Assembly: GCA_006503535.1 (NCBI GenBank)
Contig: QYRS01000012.1
Span: 2,208,349 to 2,272,348 of the forward strand
DNA from: Arthrinium phaeospermum
Lineage: Eukaryota; Ascomycota; Sordariomycetes; Amphisphaeriales; Apiosporaceae
Reading direction: 5' to 3'
Length of the DNA: 64,000 nt
Under the pieces are notes generated by a model. That model saw only the letters and a list, made by a program, of their open reading frames with translations. It made no database searches and was not told the origin of the DNA. Positions 1-10,843 of the stretch are shown here, in pieces. The position numbers and the translations under genes are program-made. Each line of letters begins with the position of its first letter. The stretch's first letter is position 1.

Positions 1-42
1 GGCGAGGGCGAGGGCGAGGGCGAGGGCGAGGGAGAGGGAGAG
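1..42. repeat. GAGGGC hexamer microsatellite
   Basis: The window opens inside a run of GAGGGC/GAGGGA hexamers, about seven units, so its left end lies outside the window. It is purine-only on this strand. No coding role can be assigned. Confidence 0.85.
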
Positions 43-45
43 GAA

Positions 46-1212
46 GGGGCAGAGGCAGCGGGTCCTGAACGAGGGCAACTGGGTACGCACGCCCTGTTCA
101 AAGCTTCATTAGTCCTGCCGTGGCGCTGGCTCGGCCTTGGACACTCCAATATCTGATGCGAAGACAGCGCCGACATCAACGCCCGCGTGGATAGCACGGT
201 TACCACAATAGAGGCATCCGTGACGTCACGCTACTACTTACACATCGCCCATCAAGGCCACATCTTTGCGCGGTGCATTACCTCCTCGAGAGACCCGGGT
301 AGATGTTTATTAATTGCAAGGGAAGAAGAAACCATCCAATATTATCTTCAAATACCAAGTGTTGTGCAACATGTCTCCTATCCACTAGCGCTTGCACTTT
401 GGGGGTCCCCCGACTTAGTCGTACACGGTACACCTGATTTACATCACAAGATTGTCCCTTGCCTTAGCTGACATGTGGCACACGAGTAAGGCAAAGCTAA
501 CCTTGCCCAAGGTGGCAGGTGCCATGGCTGATGAGCGCCAAATCCAACCTTTTTGGGGGCGAGGAAAGCTCGTTTCACGAAATCAGCCACCACCTGAGTA
601 GGTTTCTATCAAGCACTGCAAAACAAACATCTCCCTCTTACACCATCGTAAAACATCCGCATATGTGTTTCGCCCTCGTAGAACATTGCATGCGCTATTT
701 CCACTTCACACGGCGAAATCAATTGCGCAATGGCTGGCCCTGGCCCTGGAGCTGACAGCACTGACGATGCTACGGTAAGACCCTGCGTCCGTCTCCGAGC
801 TATGACTTAGTGAAGAGGAAGAAGAGGCTGGGGGACTATTGGAAAGTTAAGCGACGATGTCGCAATCCATCAATTCCTGCACCAGTCATTCACTTGCTGG
901 ATATTAATGCATCAATATCATGTGGACTGCTGTGGGAGCAGCAGTTGCACCAACCTTGCTTATGTCGTTGTCTGGGCGGTTCAGAACTTTGTATCACGGC
1001 CCGCATCCCTTGGGTGCCGGACGCTCCTTCACGGCGTTGATCGACTGGGGAGCCAGAGCTGCTTGTTGCGCCCGTCATCTGTTATCTACATGTATTTCAA
1101 TACATAACGTCGCTGGCCTTGTGTTTTATCCAAGTCTACGTCCAGACGTCCTCTCGCCCCCCTCTCTTGATATCGAGGTGGTCACGCTGCGTGCCTCCCA
1201 TCATCTCTTGCC
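46..1212. other. Intergenic, no supported gene
   Basis: Only short reading frames without recognisable protein character are seen here, on both strands and mostly overlapping each other. The last part presumably holds the promoter of the secreted protein gene starting at 1213. No tRNA or clear repeat is seen. Confidence 0.5.
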
Positions 1213-2598
1213 ATGCGAGCATTCACCGCCCTTGCCTTGTTGACTCAAGTCGCTACAGCCGCACACATTGATCTACTGCTACCCTCAGTTCTAACACGCG
1301 CGCAGAAGAAGGATGCTGCTGCTCCACCCATAGACAACACGCAACCGGCCGGCGTCAACCTCATCTCCCACAACCACACCTTCACCACCAAGTACCTCGG
1401 CCTCCAGCTCGCCGACAACAGTGCCAGCCACCGCGACCTGGGCTTCACCGGCCAGCTCGGCGGCAAGTGGTATGCCGTCTACGGCGACGTGCTCTGGTGC
1501 GCCCCGGGCGTGACCGACCCAGCCAAAGACAGCCCTGGTTTCCACGGCATGGTCCGGGATGCAATATCACTGTGCACCGACAACCCGCTCGTGGTGCACG
1601 ACCTGCACCTCGACGAGGCGGGGCGACAGCAGCAGTTCGTCCCCTTCAACGAATCTTGGGGCGAGGCCAACGACTTTGGGTTCGGGGGCACGAGTCTGGT
1701 TGAGGTGGACGGCGCGACCAACACGGGCGCCGTCTTCTACCTTATAGTAAGTAAAGGTCATGCTGTCATATCACCTCCCCCATTACGACTCTTCTGCGAA
1801 GAGAGCATTGACATGCAGTGACCGACAGAACGGCAACACAACCGGCTACCGAGGTGCCGGCATAGCCAAGGTCCAGCTGGTAAACGACACGCCCACCGTG
1901 ACCCAGCGATACGGCAACCGAGGGTACTGGTGGGATGCCAACACCACGGCCCGGTATGGCGACGTTGCCGCGTATCGAGACACCCGATCCGATTACATCT
2001 ACGCCTGGGGCGGCGCCCCCATGGAGATTACGGACTGGGTGCAGAGCGCCTACGTCTATCAATGTCGGGTCAAGGCCACCGACGCATTTGACATCACTAA
2101 GTAGGTGCCACTGTAACCCCACCGCGGTTAGTCGCATTGCATGTTGCTGATGATGTCCTGGTATAGGTATGAATACTGGTGGGGCCGCCAGAAGGGGTGG
2201 AGGAGCCAGCTTCTCACCACCTTTACGGCCGAGACGGCGGTCATGTGGATGAGCGGCCAAGGACAAGTCGTGTGGAACAAGTATCTCAATTGCTACGTCT
2301 TCGTTCGACTAGGTAAGTTGCAAGCATACCGGAACGTATTCAGGGTCCTGATCTGCTTACCATGTCATCTACCTGAGCAGGTCCCTTGAGCTACGATGTC
2401 CTCCTGCGCACCGCGCCCCTGCCCGAGGGACCCTGGTCCGACGACATCAAGGTGTTCACCGCCACCCCCATCGGCAAGGACGCCATGACCTACGCCGGCG
2501 TGGCCCATCCGTACCTCGACCCCAGCGGCAAGAGCATGGTGATTTCCTACACCAACAATAACAACATCGAGGTCATCAAAGTCACGTTTGATCAGTAG
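1213..2598 (+). CDS. Secreted DUF4185-like protein, four exons
   Basis: Four exons (1213-1746, 1829-2100, 2167-2312, 2381-2598) join in frame through GT-AG introns of 82, 66 and 68 bp. They give a 389-residue protein. The start is the ATG in CCATGC and is followed by a signal-peptide-like hydrophobic stretch (residues 1-17, ending in ATAA), so secretion is expected. The body has repeated aromatic, Gly-rich blocks such as GGKWYAVYGDVLW, YWWDANTT and WMSGQGQVVWNKYLNCYVFV, a pattern I associate with fungal DUF4185 proteins of predicted beta-propeller fold. Enzymatic activity is unknown. The family call is from memory of sequence style, so it is moderate. The intron joins restore the conserved run of the protein at each junction, which supports the exon model. 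Confidence 0.72.
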
Positions 2599-2791
2599 GG
2601 CGCATGGCAACTCAGGAATGATACACAATCGGAAACCATCTCATGCTCATGTATACCACTTTCTTAAGCAACGCCGTAATGAAACCAGCAAAATGTGGCT
2701 GGGAACACAATGATCCTGCACTTTGTTTCCGCAATTTAGACGTTCGTTACATTTATGCCACAGATGAAAGTTATCGGGACTGTGAACCACA

Positions 2792-4576
2792 TCATAGCCC
2801 TTCATAGAACCTCCATTTGCTCTTGAAATCGCAATGGAGCTCCTGTTTCAGCAGCAGCGCCCGCAGCAGCTCGATGGGCATCATGTTGGCCTTCAGGATC
2901 CGGTCGTGGAACACCCTCTCATCCGGAAACAACCCCTGGCCAACCGTCTCCTCCCGCAGCTTCCAGAGCTGCAGCGCGCCCAACAGGTACCCAGCCTGGT
3001 AAAGCGGGTCGTAGTCCCCGTTGAAGCTCCGGCGCACCTCGCCCTCGGCCGTGGCGCGCTCGTGGCCCACCCAGTCGACCAGCAGCTCGACGCACTCGCG
3101 GGGCGTCATCTGGCCCAGATGAAACTTGAGCGAGAAGACGATGCGGGCGCAGCGGTGCATGCGCCAGAAGAGCGAGCCGACGCGGTCCTCGGGCGACGTG
3201 AAAAAGTCCCCGCGCGCCCAGAAGACCATCTCCCAGTACAACGCCCACCCCTCGACGTAAAAGGGCGTCGTGAACAGCCGGCGGTAGGGCCGGGCCCGGT
3301 CGGCGACGAAGAGCTGCAGGTGGTGGCCCGGGATCATCTCGTGGAAGGCCGTGGCTTTGGCGAAGTGCCGGTTGTTGCCCCGCATCGACATGAGCTTGTC
3401 GGCGTGGCGCATTTCGGAGGTCGGGTACGAGACCTGCAGGTACGTGCCGCCCAGGAAAAAGGGCGACACCTTTTGCGCCGCGGGCGACAGCATGTACATC
3501 CGGATCGCCTCCTTGGCGACGGGCGGGACCGAGACGAGCTGGTGCTTCTCCACGTACGCCGTGCCCTCGTCGACGAGCGACTTGATGAATAACGGTTGCG
3601 CTCCGGGTGGCTCGACCAGGCCCTTGACTTGCTCGAGCGCGTCGCGCCACGCGTCGCCCAGGCCCATCTCCCGGCTCGCCTTGATCATCTCGGCCTCGCA
3701 CCAGGCGTATTCCTTTTCGGCGAGGCGGATCAGCTCCTCGGGCGAGTAGGGGATCATTTCGGCCTCGAGCTCGGCCAGCAGCCCCTCGCGCCCGATGGGC
3801 TCGCCCACAATGTCGTCCTCTTCATTCCCATCTCCCTCGTCGTCGTCATCGCCGCCACCGGGCTTCTTTGGTTTGGGCTTCACACCGGCGACTTTCTCGC
3901 GGACAAAGGCCGGCAGGGCCGCGAGCGCGGCGTCGAGCCGGTCGTATGGCTCCCGCACCCACCAGTCGAACAAGGGGTCGTAGCCCTTATAGAATTCGTA
4001 CATCTCCCCCAGCTGCTCCCGGATCTCCTCAATTGTCCGCGCGGCGCGGTACCCGGCCGATTGGGAGTACTTATTCTTCTTGCTGTTTGACCCTGTCTCG
4101 CCAACCAACATCTGGCGGCAGCGCCGCACCTCCTTGACGATAACATCAAAGCTGTCGGCGACTTCTTGCGGGTCGATGACCCGGACCTCCATGCGCGCCT
4201 GCACCCAATCCCGGATCGGCGCCGCAAAGGGCTGGACGAAGGGGGCAAACTCGGCGTCGCGCGCCCGGTCCAGGTCCAGCGCCCGCCGGGATCGCTCCAG
4301 GTAGTTCTGCAGCAGCAGGTAGTCCACCTTGGCGTCCTGGTCGTAGGCGTCAAAGGGCTGTTGGCGCAGCGCGTCGAGTTCATCGTCGTAGAACCGGGCC
4401 AGGCGCTCGTGGCGCGCGGCCGAGGTCGGGAACTTGTAAAAGGCCTGGAGATCCGACCGGTCGTGGCCTATGCGGGTGATGCGTTCCGCGATGGGTTCCT
4501 CGGGGGAGGAAGGGGAGGTCGCCGACGCGGCAGTGTGGGCGCCGGACTCGACTGCCACCCAGCCTTGGTCGGCCAT
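2792..4576 (-). CDS. DUF885 family putative zinc metallohydrolase
   Basis: One uninterrupted exon encodes 594 residues. I place the start at the ATG at 4576 because its context (CAAAATGG) is good. The frame extends upstream to 4666, but only with a TTG codon. The protein carries the DUF885 hallmark H412-E-M-I-P-G-H417-H, a gluzincin-like HExxxGH metal site, followed about 25 residues later by a conserved YVEGWALYWE segment with E442 as likely third ligand or structural acid. No signal peptide is visible, so a cytosolic location is inferred. Family members are annotated as metallopeptidases or hydrolases; the substrate is not known. A Lys/Pro then Asp/Glu-rich low-complexity insert (near residues 235-265) interrupts the N-terminal helical half and is probably a surface loop. 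The gene is transcribed away from the DUF4185 gene's end (tail to tail, 193 bp apart). Confidence 0.86.
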   Translation of the reverse strand: MADQGWVAVESGAHTAASATSPSSPEEPIAERITRIGHDRSDLQAFYKFPTSAARHERLARFYDDELDALRQQPFDAYDQDAKVDYLLLQNYLERSRRALDLDRARDAEFAPFVQPFAAPIRDWVQARMEVRVIDPQEVADSFDVIVKEVRRCRQMLVGETGSNSKKNKYSQSAGYRAARTIEEIREQLGEMYEFYKGYDPLFDWWVREPYDRLDAALAALPAFVREKVAGVKPKPKKPGGGDDDDEGDGNEEDDIVGEPIGREGLLAELEAEMIPYSPEELIRLAEKEYAWCEAEMIKASREMGLGDAWRDALEQVKGLVEPPGAQPLFIKSLVDEGTAYVEKHQLVSVPPVAKEAIRMYMLSPAAQKVSPFFLGGTYLQVSYPTSEMRHADKLMSMRGNNRHFAKATAFHEMIPGHHLQLFVADRARPYRRLFTTPFYVEGWALYWEMVFWARGDFFTSPEDRVGSLFWRMHRCARIVFSLKFHLGQMTPRECVELLVDWVGHERATAEGEVRRSFNGDYDPLYQAGYLLGALQLWKLREETVGQGLFPDERVFHDRILKANMMPIELLRALLLKQELHCDFKSKWRFYEGL

Positions 4577-5408
4577 TTTGAGGGTCAGCTTCCCGCGCTG
4601 TGCCGCGAATCTCGTGGTGGTCCGGACTCGTTGAGCACTACCAAGCCCAAGGGCAGATGAGCTCAAGTGCTGATATGTTTGGGATTTGCAAGATTGAAAT
4701 TGGCCTCTTCAAGCTTCTCAGGTAATATGCATACCCAAAGATAGTTGACAACACCCACAACGGTGGCGACGCACCCCGACAATGGCGCCGCGGGACCTAA
4801 CGATCCCTACCTCGACCCAGGACGCGGGGTTCGTCCCAGCAACCGAGCAGCTGCCCCTCCTTGGGGTCACAATCAAGACCATCTGTGTCGCCATCCACAC
4901 TTTGACCTGTCCCACTCGGTTGCAGGCATTGATAAGACACATGCCGTTCTGGGTTTCTACGGAATCGACGGGCAAATTTGTGGCATCCCGCTATACATTT
5001 GACATCTGAGAGGTGCCTCCATGGAAGCTGCGGGCCCCCCGTGTTCAGTGATTTAGTGCCGGGAAACCACGTGCAGCGCAAGATGCCAGTATGGGTGACC
5101 ATATGAGCGCATCGCAGACGTTCCCTTTGGCTTGAGTGCGAACGAAGAGCCACACGATGATAGGGATTTCAATGATGAGGATTTGGTATATAAGGTATGG
5201 TCCGAAGCCTGAAAGCTAAATACTGCCGTGCACTGTGGTCACGCTTCAATAGATCCTCTGTCGCGGTACCCCACATCTCCGCGGCACGCAAACCATGCAC
5301 CATGTCCACTACCGCTGAAACACCATTTGCCGGCCGGGCTTGTCCGTTTTTACCAACCCATCCTCATATCGACTTTTAATTGCCAGGTACACCAGGACGG
5401 CATCGTAA
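4577..5408. other. Intergenic between two minus-strand genes
   Basis: This is 5' of the DUF885 gene and 3' of the rhodopsin-domain gene. A TATA-like TATATAAGG lies at about 5188-5196 on the plus strand, with a 60-codon ATG frame just after it at 5197. That frame has no recognisable protein character and I do not call it a gene. Nothing else stands out. Confidence 0.45.
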
Positions 5409-6704
5409 CTATACACTGTCCGGGTTAGAATAAGAAACATGGTATTCGTCGCTCCTCAGAATCCCCCCTTCGGACTCGGACAACCTCCGGCCCTTAGTTT
5501 CGCCGGGCAGCTTGACGAAGTTGCTGCCAGCTTCGGACCGGCCACTGCTGCTCTGGCCCGGGATATCTCGAAGCTTCACCACGCGGTTCTTGGAGCTGCG
5601 CTTCGAGGACGAGAAAGAGCCCAGCCACTTCTTGACCATGGGGCTGACGGGGATGCGGCCGATGAGCGGGCCCAGCGTCGGCATGCTGGCGGCCAGGATG
5701 CCCAGCCACAGCTCCAGGTGGCTCTGCAGCGCGAGGAGGTACGTGTCGTAGACCAGGTCCGCCGGCTCCACGGGCACAATGGTCGAATGCAGCCGCCAGC
5801 ACATGATACCTATGACACTAGAGAGAGGTCAGTGACATAACGTACGGATTATGAGGAGAGAGCTTACCCGGCTCCGAGAGTGAACATGATGGTGACGCCA
5901 ATCTTCTTGATGACGGGCATCTGCAGCTTCCAGACGGCCGGCAGCGGCAGGATGATGACGGACAGATCGAGGGCCAAGTTGACGGCGACCGAGGCGACCT
6001 CGTGCACCTCGCGGGGGCGGCAGTTGGTGACGGAGCGCACGGGGTCCCACGCATCCGAGACGTGGTCGCACTGGGTCATGAAGAAGGTGATGAAGACGAT
6101 GATGTAGGCGGTGTTGAGCCCCACCAGCAGCCAGACGAGCCGCCGGAGCAACACGTTGTGCCGGAAGATCTCCAGGTACAGGTAGAGGAGCGCGATCTTG
6201 CAGGCGCAGGTGGAAATGGTCCAGGTCCAGAAGGCGGACACCAAGAGCTGCAACAGCAAGCCAGAGCGGCATGAGTCAGAGTGGAAAAAGTGGAAAGGGG
6301 GGATTCCCGACAGAACGGTAAAGGGGGGTGAATGGCTGCCCACCTTGATGGTTACTGAGATCTGCGGCCATTGCAGCGATGCGGTTTTTGCGCCGAGACC
6401 ATTATGGATAGCTGTTGGGATGGGTTCGACCGAGTCAGCCAAACCGGTTCTTTTCACACACGAGGTTCCAACAGCAAGAAAACAGGATGGAATGAAAGGT
6501 GATGGACGAACCCCAGAGTGTAGTCCCCTCCATGGCCAGCAGGGCTGCGACGGACAGAAGGATGACGCCGTCATCAAGACGGAAGTCCCTGCGCTTCACC
6601 TTGAAGATGACATAGAAGCGCAACGCCAGGACGGCAAATATCACGAAGGTGAAGACGGCGATCCAGATGGCTAGGTCGCGCCCATGGGGCGAGACATAGG
6701 ACAT
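5409..6704 (-). CDS. Fungal rhodopsin-domain (SAT4/Pth11-like) membrane protein
   Basis: Reading on the minus strand, exons 6704-6512, 6411-6344, 6247-5868 and 5817-5409 join in frame (introns of 100, 96 and 50 bp) into 349 residues. The N-terminus is short and outside, followed by about seven hydrophobic helices, the usual arrangement of the Fung_rhodopsin family. Recognisable family features are the R-F-Y-V-I segment after helix 1, a conserved Asp pair (RLDDGVILLS) opening helix 2, W-x-I-H-N-G-L-G-A-K in the extracellular loop, and a charged Ser/Arg-rich cytoplasmic tail of about 80 residues. Such proteins are considered receptor-like or signal-transducing plasma-membrane proteins; ligands are mostly unknown. 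It is divergent to the FAD oxidase at 7696 across a 991 bp spacer, so it may share a promoter region with the terpenoid cluster, but membership is unproven. Confidence 0.8.
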
Positions 6705-7695
6705 GGCGGCGGTCGGTGGCGGCGACGGGTGGTGGCTGATGCCGGAAGGGCGGCCTTCACTTGCACGGGTTCAAGTAAGCAAGCAAACAACAACGGCAGC
6801 AGCAGCAGCAGCAACAATAACAGCAAGATCGCCCAGATATTCTGCCCAGATCAAAAGAAGGCTGGATGAATGGTTCATTACTGTCTATGTACAAAACAAA
6901 TGAAAACGCAGACAAGTCAACCGACCTCACGCACATCCGGGAACCCTCTTACAACTGGGGGGCCAGAGTAAGCACACGTACGGCGCAGGTCGCAACCAAA
7001 GCAGATCAATCTGCGCCGCCCATCATCAGCACGACTGCACCTGCACCTGTACGTACAGTATAGGCATAAGGCGTCATGCTATGGATTGTCGGATGCGGGA
7101 TTCTGCGGGGACCACTGCGCTGACAGATCTGTAAGTCCCAAGTCCGTCATTGAAGAAGTGGCACAGCAAGGTGCGTGAGATAAGGTAACCCTACCTACGG
7201 AGCACTGCATATAAAAATAGACCTGTCTGACCACCCTTCCCGCCGGTGGCGTGCGGATAGCAGAACTGGGCCTGCTGGGCCTGCTGGGCCTAACCGAGAT
7301 GGTAAGGTGGCACAAGGAAAGAACATTCGATGTTGTATGCACCTCTTGCCAGCTTCGTATCAGGATCCGCGGAAATGGCGTCCCCACACCCTCTCCCTCC
7401 CTTTATCCCTGTACTTACATCTATTCTACTTAGCTATGAATCCTCCCCGCGGCCTCAGCTCCCCAACACGTTCTAGTCACGCCTTCTCTCAGCTAGCACT
7501 CCCGTCCACCTCGACATCGAACGAGGACGCCATTCACCTCAGCTCCAGTTCTACTGATCCTTCGCCCTGAATCCTTCCAAATCCTTCAATTCAGTTAATT
7601 ACCTACTCCGGTGGCATTCCAGGGGAGACGGGTCCTTTCCCACGTGGCTATAACTAACCGCAGCGCGCATCCTGTCGAGGTAACCTTCCGTCGCC
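6705..7695. other. Divergent promoter region, 991 bp
   Basis: The spacer separates the minus-strand membrane protein gene from the first plus-strand oxidase of the cluster, so it should contain both promoters. It holds a CAG/CAA-type microsatellite (about 6790-6825) and a TATAAAAAT at about 7210, which is far upstream of the 7696 start. Short frames near 7250-7570 have no protein character. Confidence 0.5.
6790..6825. repeat. CAG/CAA trinucleotide repeat
   Basis: Short imperfect run of CAG, AAC and CAA triplets in the non-coding spacer upstream of the membrane protein gene. Confidence 0.8.
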
Positions 7696-9489
7696 ATGTC
7701 GGACCAACAACCACCTCAGCGCCTCCGAGACAGAGTCGCCAACATGTCCACCCGTCATCTGCTGGGTCTCCTGACCTTGGTGGTCCTAGCCGCCGCCGTG
7801 GCCGTGGGGAATTTCAAGCCCCGCCAAGGCGCAGACTGCCTGTCTATTCCGGGCGATAGGTCGTGGCCCAGTCCAGACGCCTGGCAGCAGCTCAACCGGA
7901 CGGTGGACGGCAAGCTCCTGGCCACCATCCCGATTGCTGCAGTGTGTCACCGCACCTTGTTTGGCCAATCCAACCGCCTGTTCGACCAAGCTGCATGCGA
8001 CGTCCTGCGCGACCACTGGAATTTCCCGGAAACCCATCTGCCCTCCTCGTCGTCGCCCATGGCCTACCCCTTCTCCAATAATTCCTGCAATCCCTACCTC
8101 GACCCCGACACGCCCTGCACCCTGGGGTCGCACGTCGTCTACAGCGTCAATGCCACCAAGGTATCCCACCTGCAGGCAGCTGTTGCTTTTTCCAGAGCCC
8201 ACAACGTTCGTCTGGTCATCCGCAACACCGGCCACGATTACCTTGGCAAGTCGACGGGTGCCCATGCCCTCGGCGTCTGGACCCACCACCTCAAATCTAT
8301 GCATCTGATTGAGCACTACAAGAGCTCCCGCCACACGGGCCCTGCGGTGCGCGTGGCTGCGGGCGTCGAAGGCATCGAGGCCTACACCTTCGCCCATGCC
8401 CACGGTCTGGTCATCGTCGGCGGCAACTGTCCCAACGTGGGCCTGGCCGGCGGCTACATCCAAGGCGGCGGGCATGGACCGCTTTCTTCCAAGTACGGTC
8501 TGGCTTCGGACCAGATTCTCGAGGCCGAAGTCATCACGGCCGCCGGGGACATCGTCACTGCCACCCCGGACAACAAGTACAGCGATCTTCTCTGGGCTCT
8601 GCGGGGAGGCGGCGGTGGTACTTTTGGCCTCTTGACCTCGGTTACCATCAAGGCGTACCCCGATCTCCCCGTCTCGTCGGCTTCATTGGCCGTCATGAAC
8701 GATGGGACCAACGCCGACGCCATCTACGCCTCGATTGGCCCGTTCCTCCAAAAGACACTGCCCGCGCTGGTGGATGCGGGTGCCTTTGTCGTATGGGTGG
8801 CGGGGCCCTTTGGCTTCTTGATAAGCCCCGCATATGCACCCGATCTCACGTCAGCCCAATTGGACGGCTTGCTGCGGCCCACCCTCGACACCCTCAAGCA
8901 TGCCGGTCTACAGTACCAATACTCGTCGGCCCAGAGCCCTACCTTTTTGGACCGCTATAACGAGCTGCAGAAGACGTCGAGCTGGAACGTATCGGACTAC
9001 AACGTCGCCGGCCGCCTCGTGTCGCGGAAGGTCGCGACCGAGGACACGGCCAATCTCGTCGAAGCCATCCGCTACATCAGCTCGCGGACCATCATGTCGG
9101 GCGTGAGCTACAACCTGCAGCGGGGTGGCAAATCTGCCGGCAGCGATTTCAACGACGCTGTGAACCCGTACTGGCGCAAGGCGCTGTTTGGGGTCTCGGT
9201 GGGGACGGCCATCAACTACCAAGACTGGCCCGCCACGCTGGCGGCACAGGACGAGATTACCAACGACCTGCTGCCGCAGCTCGAGAAGGTCACGCCCCAC
9301 GGCGCGGCTTATCTCAACGAAGCCGACTTCCAGGCCAAGGATTTCGAGAAGCTCTTCTACGGCGACAAGTACCCACGATTGCTCGCCATCAAGCGCAAGT
9401 ATGATCCCAAGGGCTTGTTCTACGCCAAGACGGCCGTGGGGAGCGAACAATGGAAGGAGAAGTCGGACGGTCGATTGTGCAGGTGCTGA
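7696..9489 (+). CDS. BBE-type FAD-dependent oxidase, first copy
   Basis: A single exon of 597 residues starts at the ATG in GCCATGT. Residues about 20-40 are a hydrophobic segment that could be a signal anchor or uncleaved signal peptide. The FAD-binding PCMH domain follows (about 140-315), and the C-terminal berberine-bridge (BBE) segment lies near residues 550-590 (KYDPKGLFYAKTAVGSEQW). H180 in RNTGHDYLGKSTG and C245 in GGNCPNVGLAGGY match the two residues that carry bicovalent 8-alpha-histidyl, 6-S-cysteinyl FAD in this family, and the GGGHG turn follows. These enzymes oxidise alcohols, amines or C-H bonds and pass electrons to oxygen. It is the first of seven collinear genes ending in a GGPP synthase, so a tailoring role on a terpenoid is inferred. 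A paralogue with the same C-terminal DGRLCR tail lies at 17032. Confidence 0.9.
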   Translation: MSDQQPPQRLRDRVANMSTRHLLGLLTLVVLAAAVAVGNFKPRQGADCLSIPGDRSWPSPDAWQQLNRTVDGKLLATIPIAAVCHRTLFGQSNRLFDQAACDVLRDHWNFPETHLPSSSSPMAYPFSNNSCNPYLDPDTPCTLGSHVVYSVNATKVSHLQAAVAFSRAHNVRLVIRNTGHDYLGKSTGAHALGVWTHHLKSMHLIEHYKSSRHTGPAVRVAAGVEGIEAYTFAHAHGLVIVGGNCPNVGLAGGYIQGGGHGPLSSKYGLASDQILEAEVITAAGDIVTATPDNKYSDLLWALRGGGGGTFGLLTSVTIKAYPDLPVSSASLAVMNDGTNADAIYASIGPFLQKTLPALVDAGAFVVWVAGPFGFLISPAYAPDLTSAQLDGLLRPTLDTLKHAGLQYQYSSAQSPTFLDRYNELQKTSSWNVSDYNVAGRLVSRKVATEDTANLVEAIRYISSRTIMSGVSYNLQRGGKSAGSDFNDAVNPYWRKALFGVSVGTAINYQDWPATLAAQDEITNDLLPQLEKVTPHGAAYLNEADFQAKDFEKLFYGDKYPRLLAIKRKYDPKGLFYAKTAVGSEQWKEKSDGRLCRC

Positions 9490-9586
9490 TTAATGGTTGA
9501 GAGGGGGAGGGGGCCAAAAAGGCGGGTTAGTAAAGGCACTCTCGGCATGTAGGTACATACCTCAGTTTACACCCCACTGGCATCCG

Positions 9587-9596
9587 TATATATTTA
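9587..9596 (+). promoter_or_regulatory. TATA-like box of the EthD gene
   Basis: TATATATTTA lies about 100 bp before the ATG at 9697, inside the 207 bp gap after the oxidase stop. Position and composition fit a core promoter; this shows the EthD gene can have its own transcript. Confidence 0.45.
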
Positions 9597-9696
9597 GAGG
9601 AAGTCTTCTGGACTTCGGAATACGCACAACTGCTACTGAACCCCCCATGTGTCTCGTGTCTCTGTGACTGAGAAAAAGCAACCAAAGACGGGAACG

Positions 9697-10179
9697 ATGA
9701 CATACACGGTGGTGGCCTTGAGACGGCGCAAGGAGGGCACGACGCCGGCCCAGTTTCGTGCATACTACGACAACACCCACGTCCCACTGCTGCGGTCGCT
9801 TTCCGGGTCACTGTTTCCCCTATCGCATACTCGGCACTACGTTACCAGAACCCAGGAGGCGACGGTGGTTTCTGCTCCCAAGCCGCCGGCAGAACACGCC
9901 AACCATCAAACTGCGGCGCAGGCGGCACAGGAGGAGACCTCGACAACGGCGGCTGGCTATGTCCCTGTCGTGTACAAGGGAGCGGCCGACGAGATCAACT
10001 ACGACTGCATCACCATGATGGTGTGGGAAGACCAGGCGGCCTTCGACCGGTTCAAGCAGGTCTTTTACAAGGAAGAGGTGCATGCACGGGTGTCGGAGGA
10101 CGAGCGGGCGTTCCTCGACCCAGATTTGCGCATCACCTACGCTATCGAAGAGCCGGCAGTCACCCTCCGACCTTCCTAG
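9697..10179 (+). CDS. EthD-domain protein
   Basis: One exon of 160 residues. The frame opens further upstream but without an ATG, so the ATG at 9697 is chosen. The N-terminus (MTYTVVALRRRKEGTTPAQF, then YYDNTHVPLL) is the classic EthD ferredoxin-like beta-alpha start, and the C-terminal half (YDCITMMVWEDQAAFDRF) is the matching second strand-helix. Between them, residues about 65-105 form an Ala/Gln/Thr/Glu-rich insert not needed by the fold. EthD proteins are small alpha/beta-barrel dimers; fungal cluster members can act as dehydratases, decarboxylases or accessory proteins. Its place between the FAD oxidase and P450 suggests a tailoring or accessory function in the same pathway. The exact reaction is unknown. 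Confidence 0.82.
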   Translation: MTYTVVALRRRKEGTTPAQFRAYYDNTHVPLLRSLSGSLFPLSHTRHYVTRTQEATVVSAPKPPAEHANHQTAAQAAQEETSTTAAGYVPVVYKGAADEINYDCITMMVWEDQAAFDRFKQVFYKEEVHARVSEDERAFLDPDLRITYAIEEPAVTLRPS

Positions 10180-10843
10180 CCCAAGAAGGCAAAGGGAAAG
10201 GGAAGCGCTGTCTCTCTGGATGCGGCAATATTGCGGCGCCGTAAAAGCAGGCAGGGCAACTTGACTGGCTCGGGTGCAGCAGAGATCCGCCGAAGGCTGA
10301 CATGCATGGTTCTTCTGGATGAAAGATTGCGCACTATTATCTCTGTACGCCGGTCCCGGTTGGTGGTTGGTGGCGGGCTCCCCCAATCTACCCATGCAGT
10401 GTTACCCCACGGTTGCATTTAAGGCGACAGCACATCACAGTGTCATGATGCCGAATCCACACTGTTGGTGAGGTAATATCATAAGTGATATTTGCCATAG
10501 TCAGCATTCGTCCCCAGTTCTCATCTGACATGCAGTGAGACCCATCCACCGATCGCCGTTACACTCATCACCCAACTTGGCACGAACGATGTAAGGTTCT
10601 TCTGTTCTTGGATGTTACTACACGCAGTCCCGGGAGAATGCGACCGAGGAACCAACACCATGTGATAGGCATCATTCAATGGAACATACTGGGCTGAGTT
10701 AATGGGGTTAATGGGAGTGAGCTGTTTTGCAGTTCTCTCGGGCATGTCTTAGAGCAGGAGCTGCCAAGGGGCAAGTCATACATATCAAATTTCAAACCAT
10801 TACATCGTCCAGTCTGAGTGAGACCTGATCAAGAGAATTGACG
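10180..10843. other. Intergenic spacer inside the cluster
   Basis: This 664 bp stretch holds the 3' end of the EthD gene and the P450 promoter. No protein-like frame and no structured RNA is visible. Confidence 0.5.

Noticed and set aside
187..471. 94-codon frame before the first gene
   Set aside because: It opens with GTG, has no domain or codon character and lies in an intergenic stretch.
2834..3592. Long antisense frames over the DUF885 gene, and similar ones over the FAD oxidases and PLC
   Set aside because: They are mirror frames of GC-rich coding sequence with stop-poor codons; they lack any domain.
5197..5379. 60-codon ATG frame after a TATA-like box
   Set aside because: Good position but no recognisable protein feature; kept only as a note on the intergenic region.
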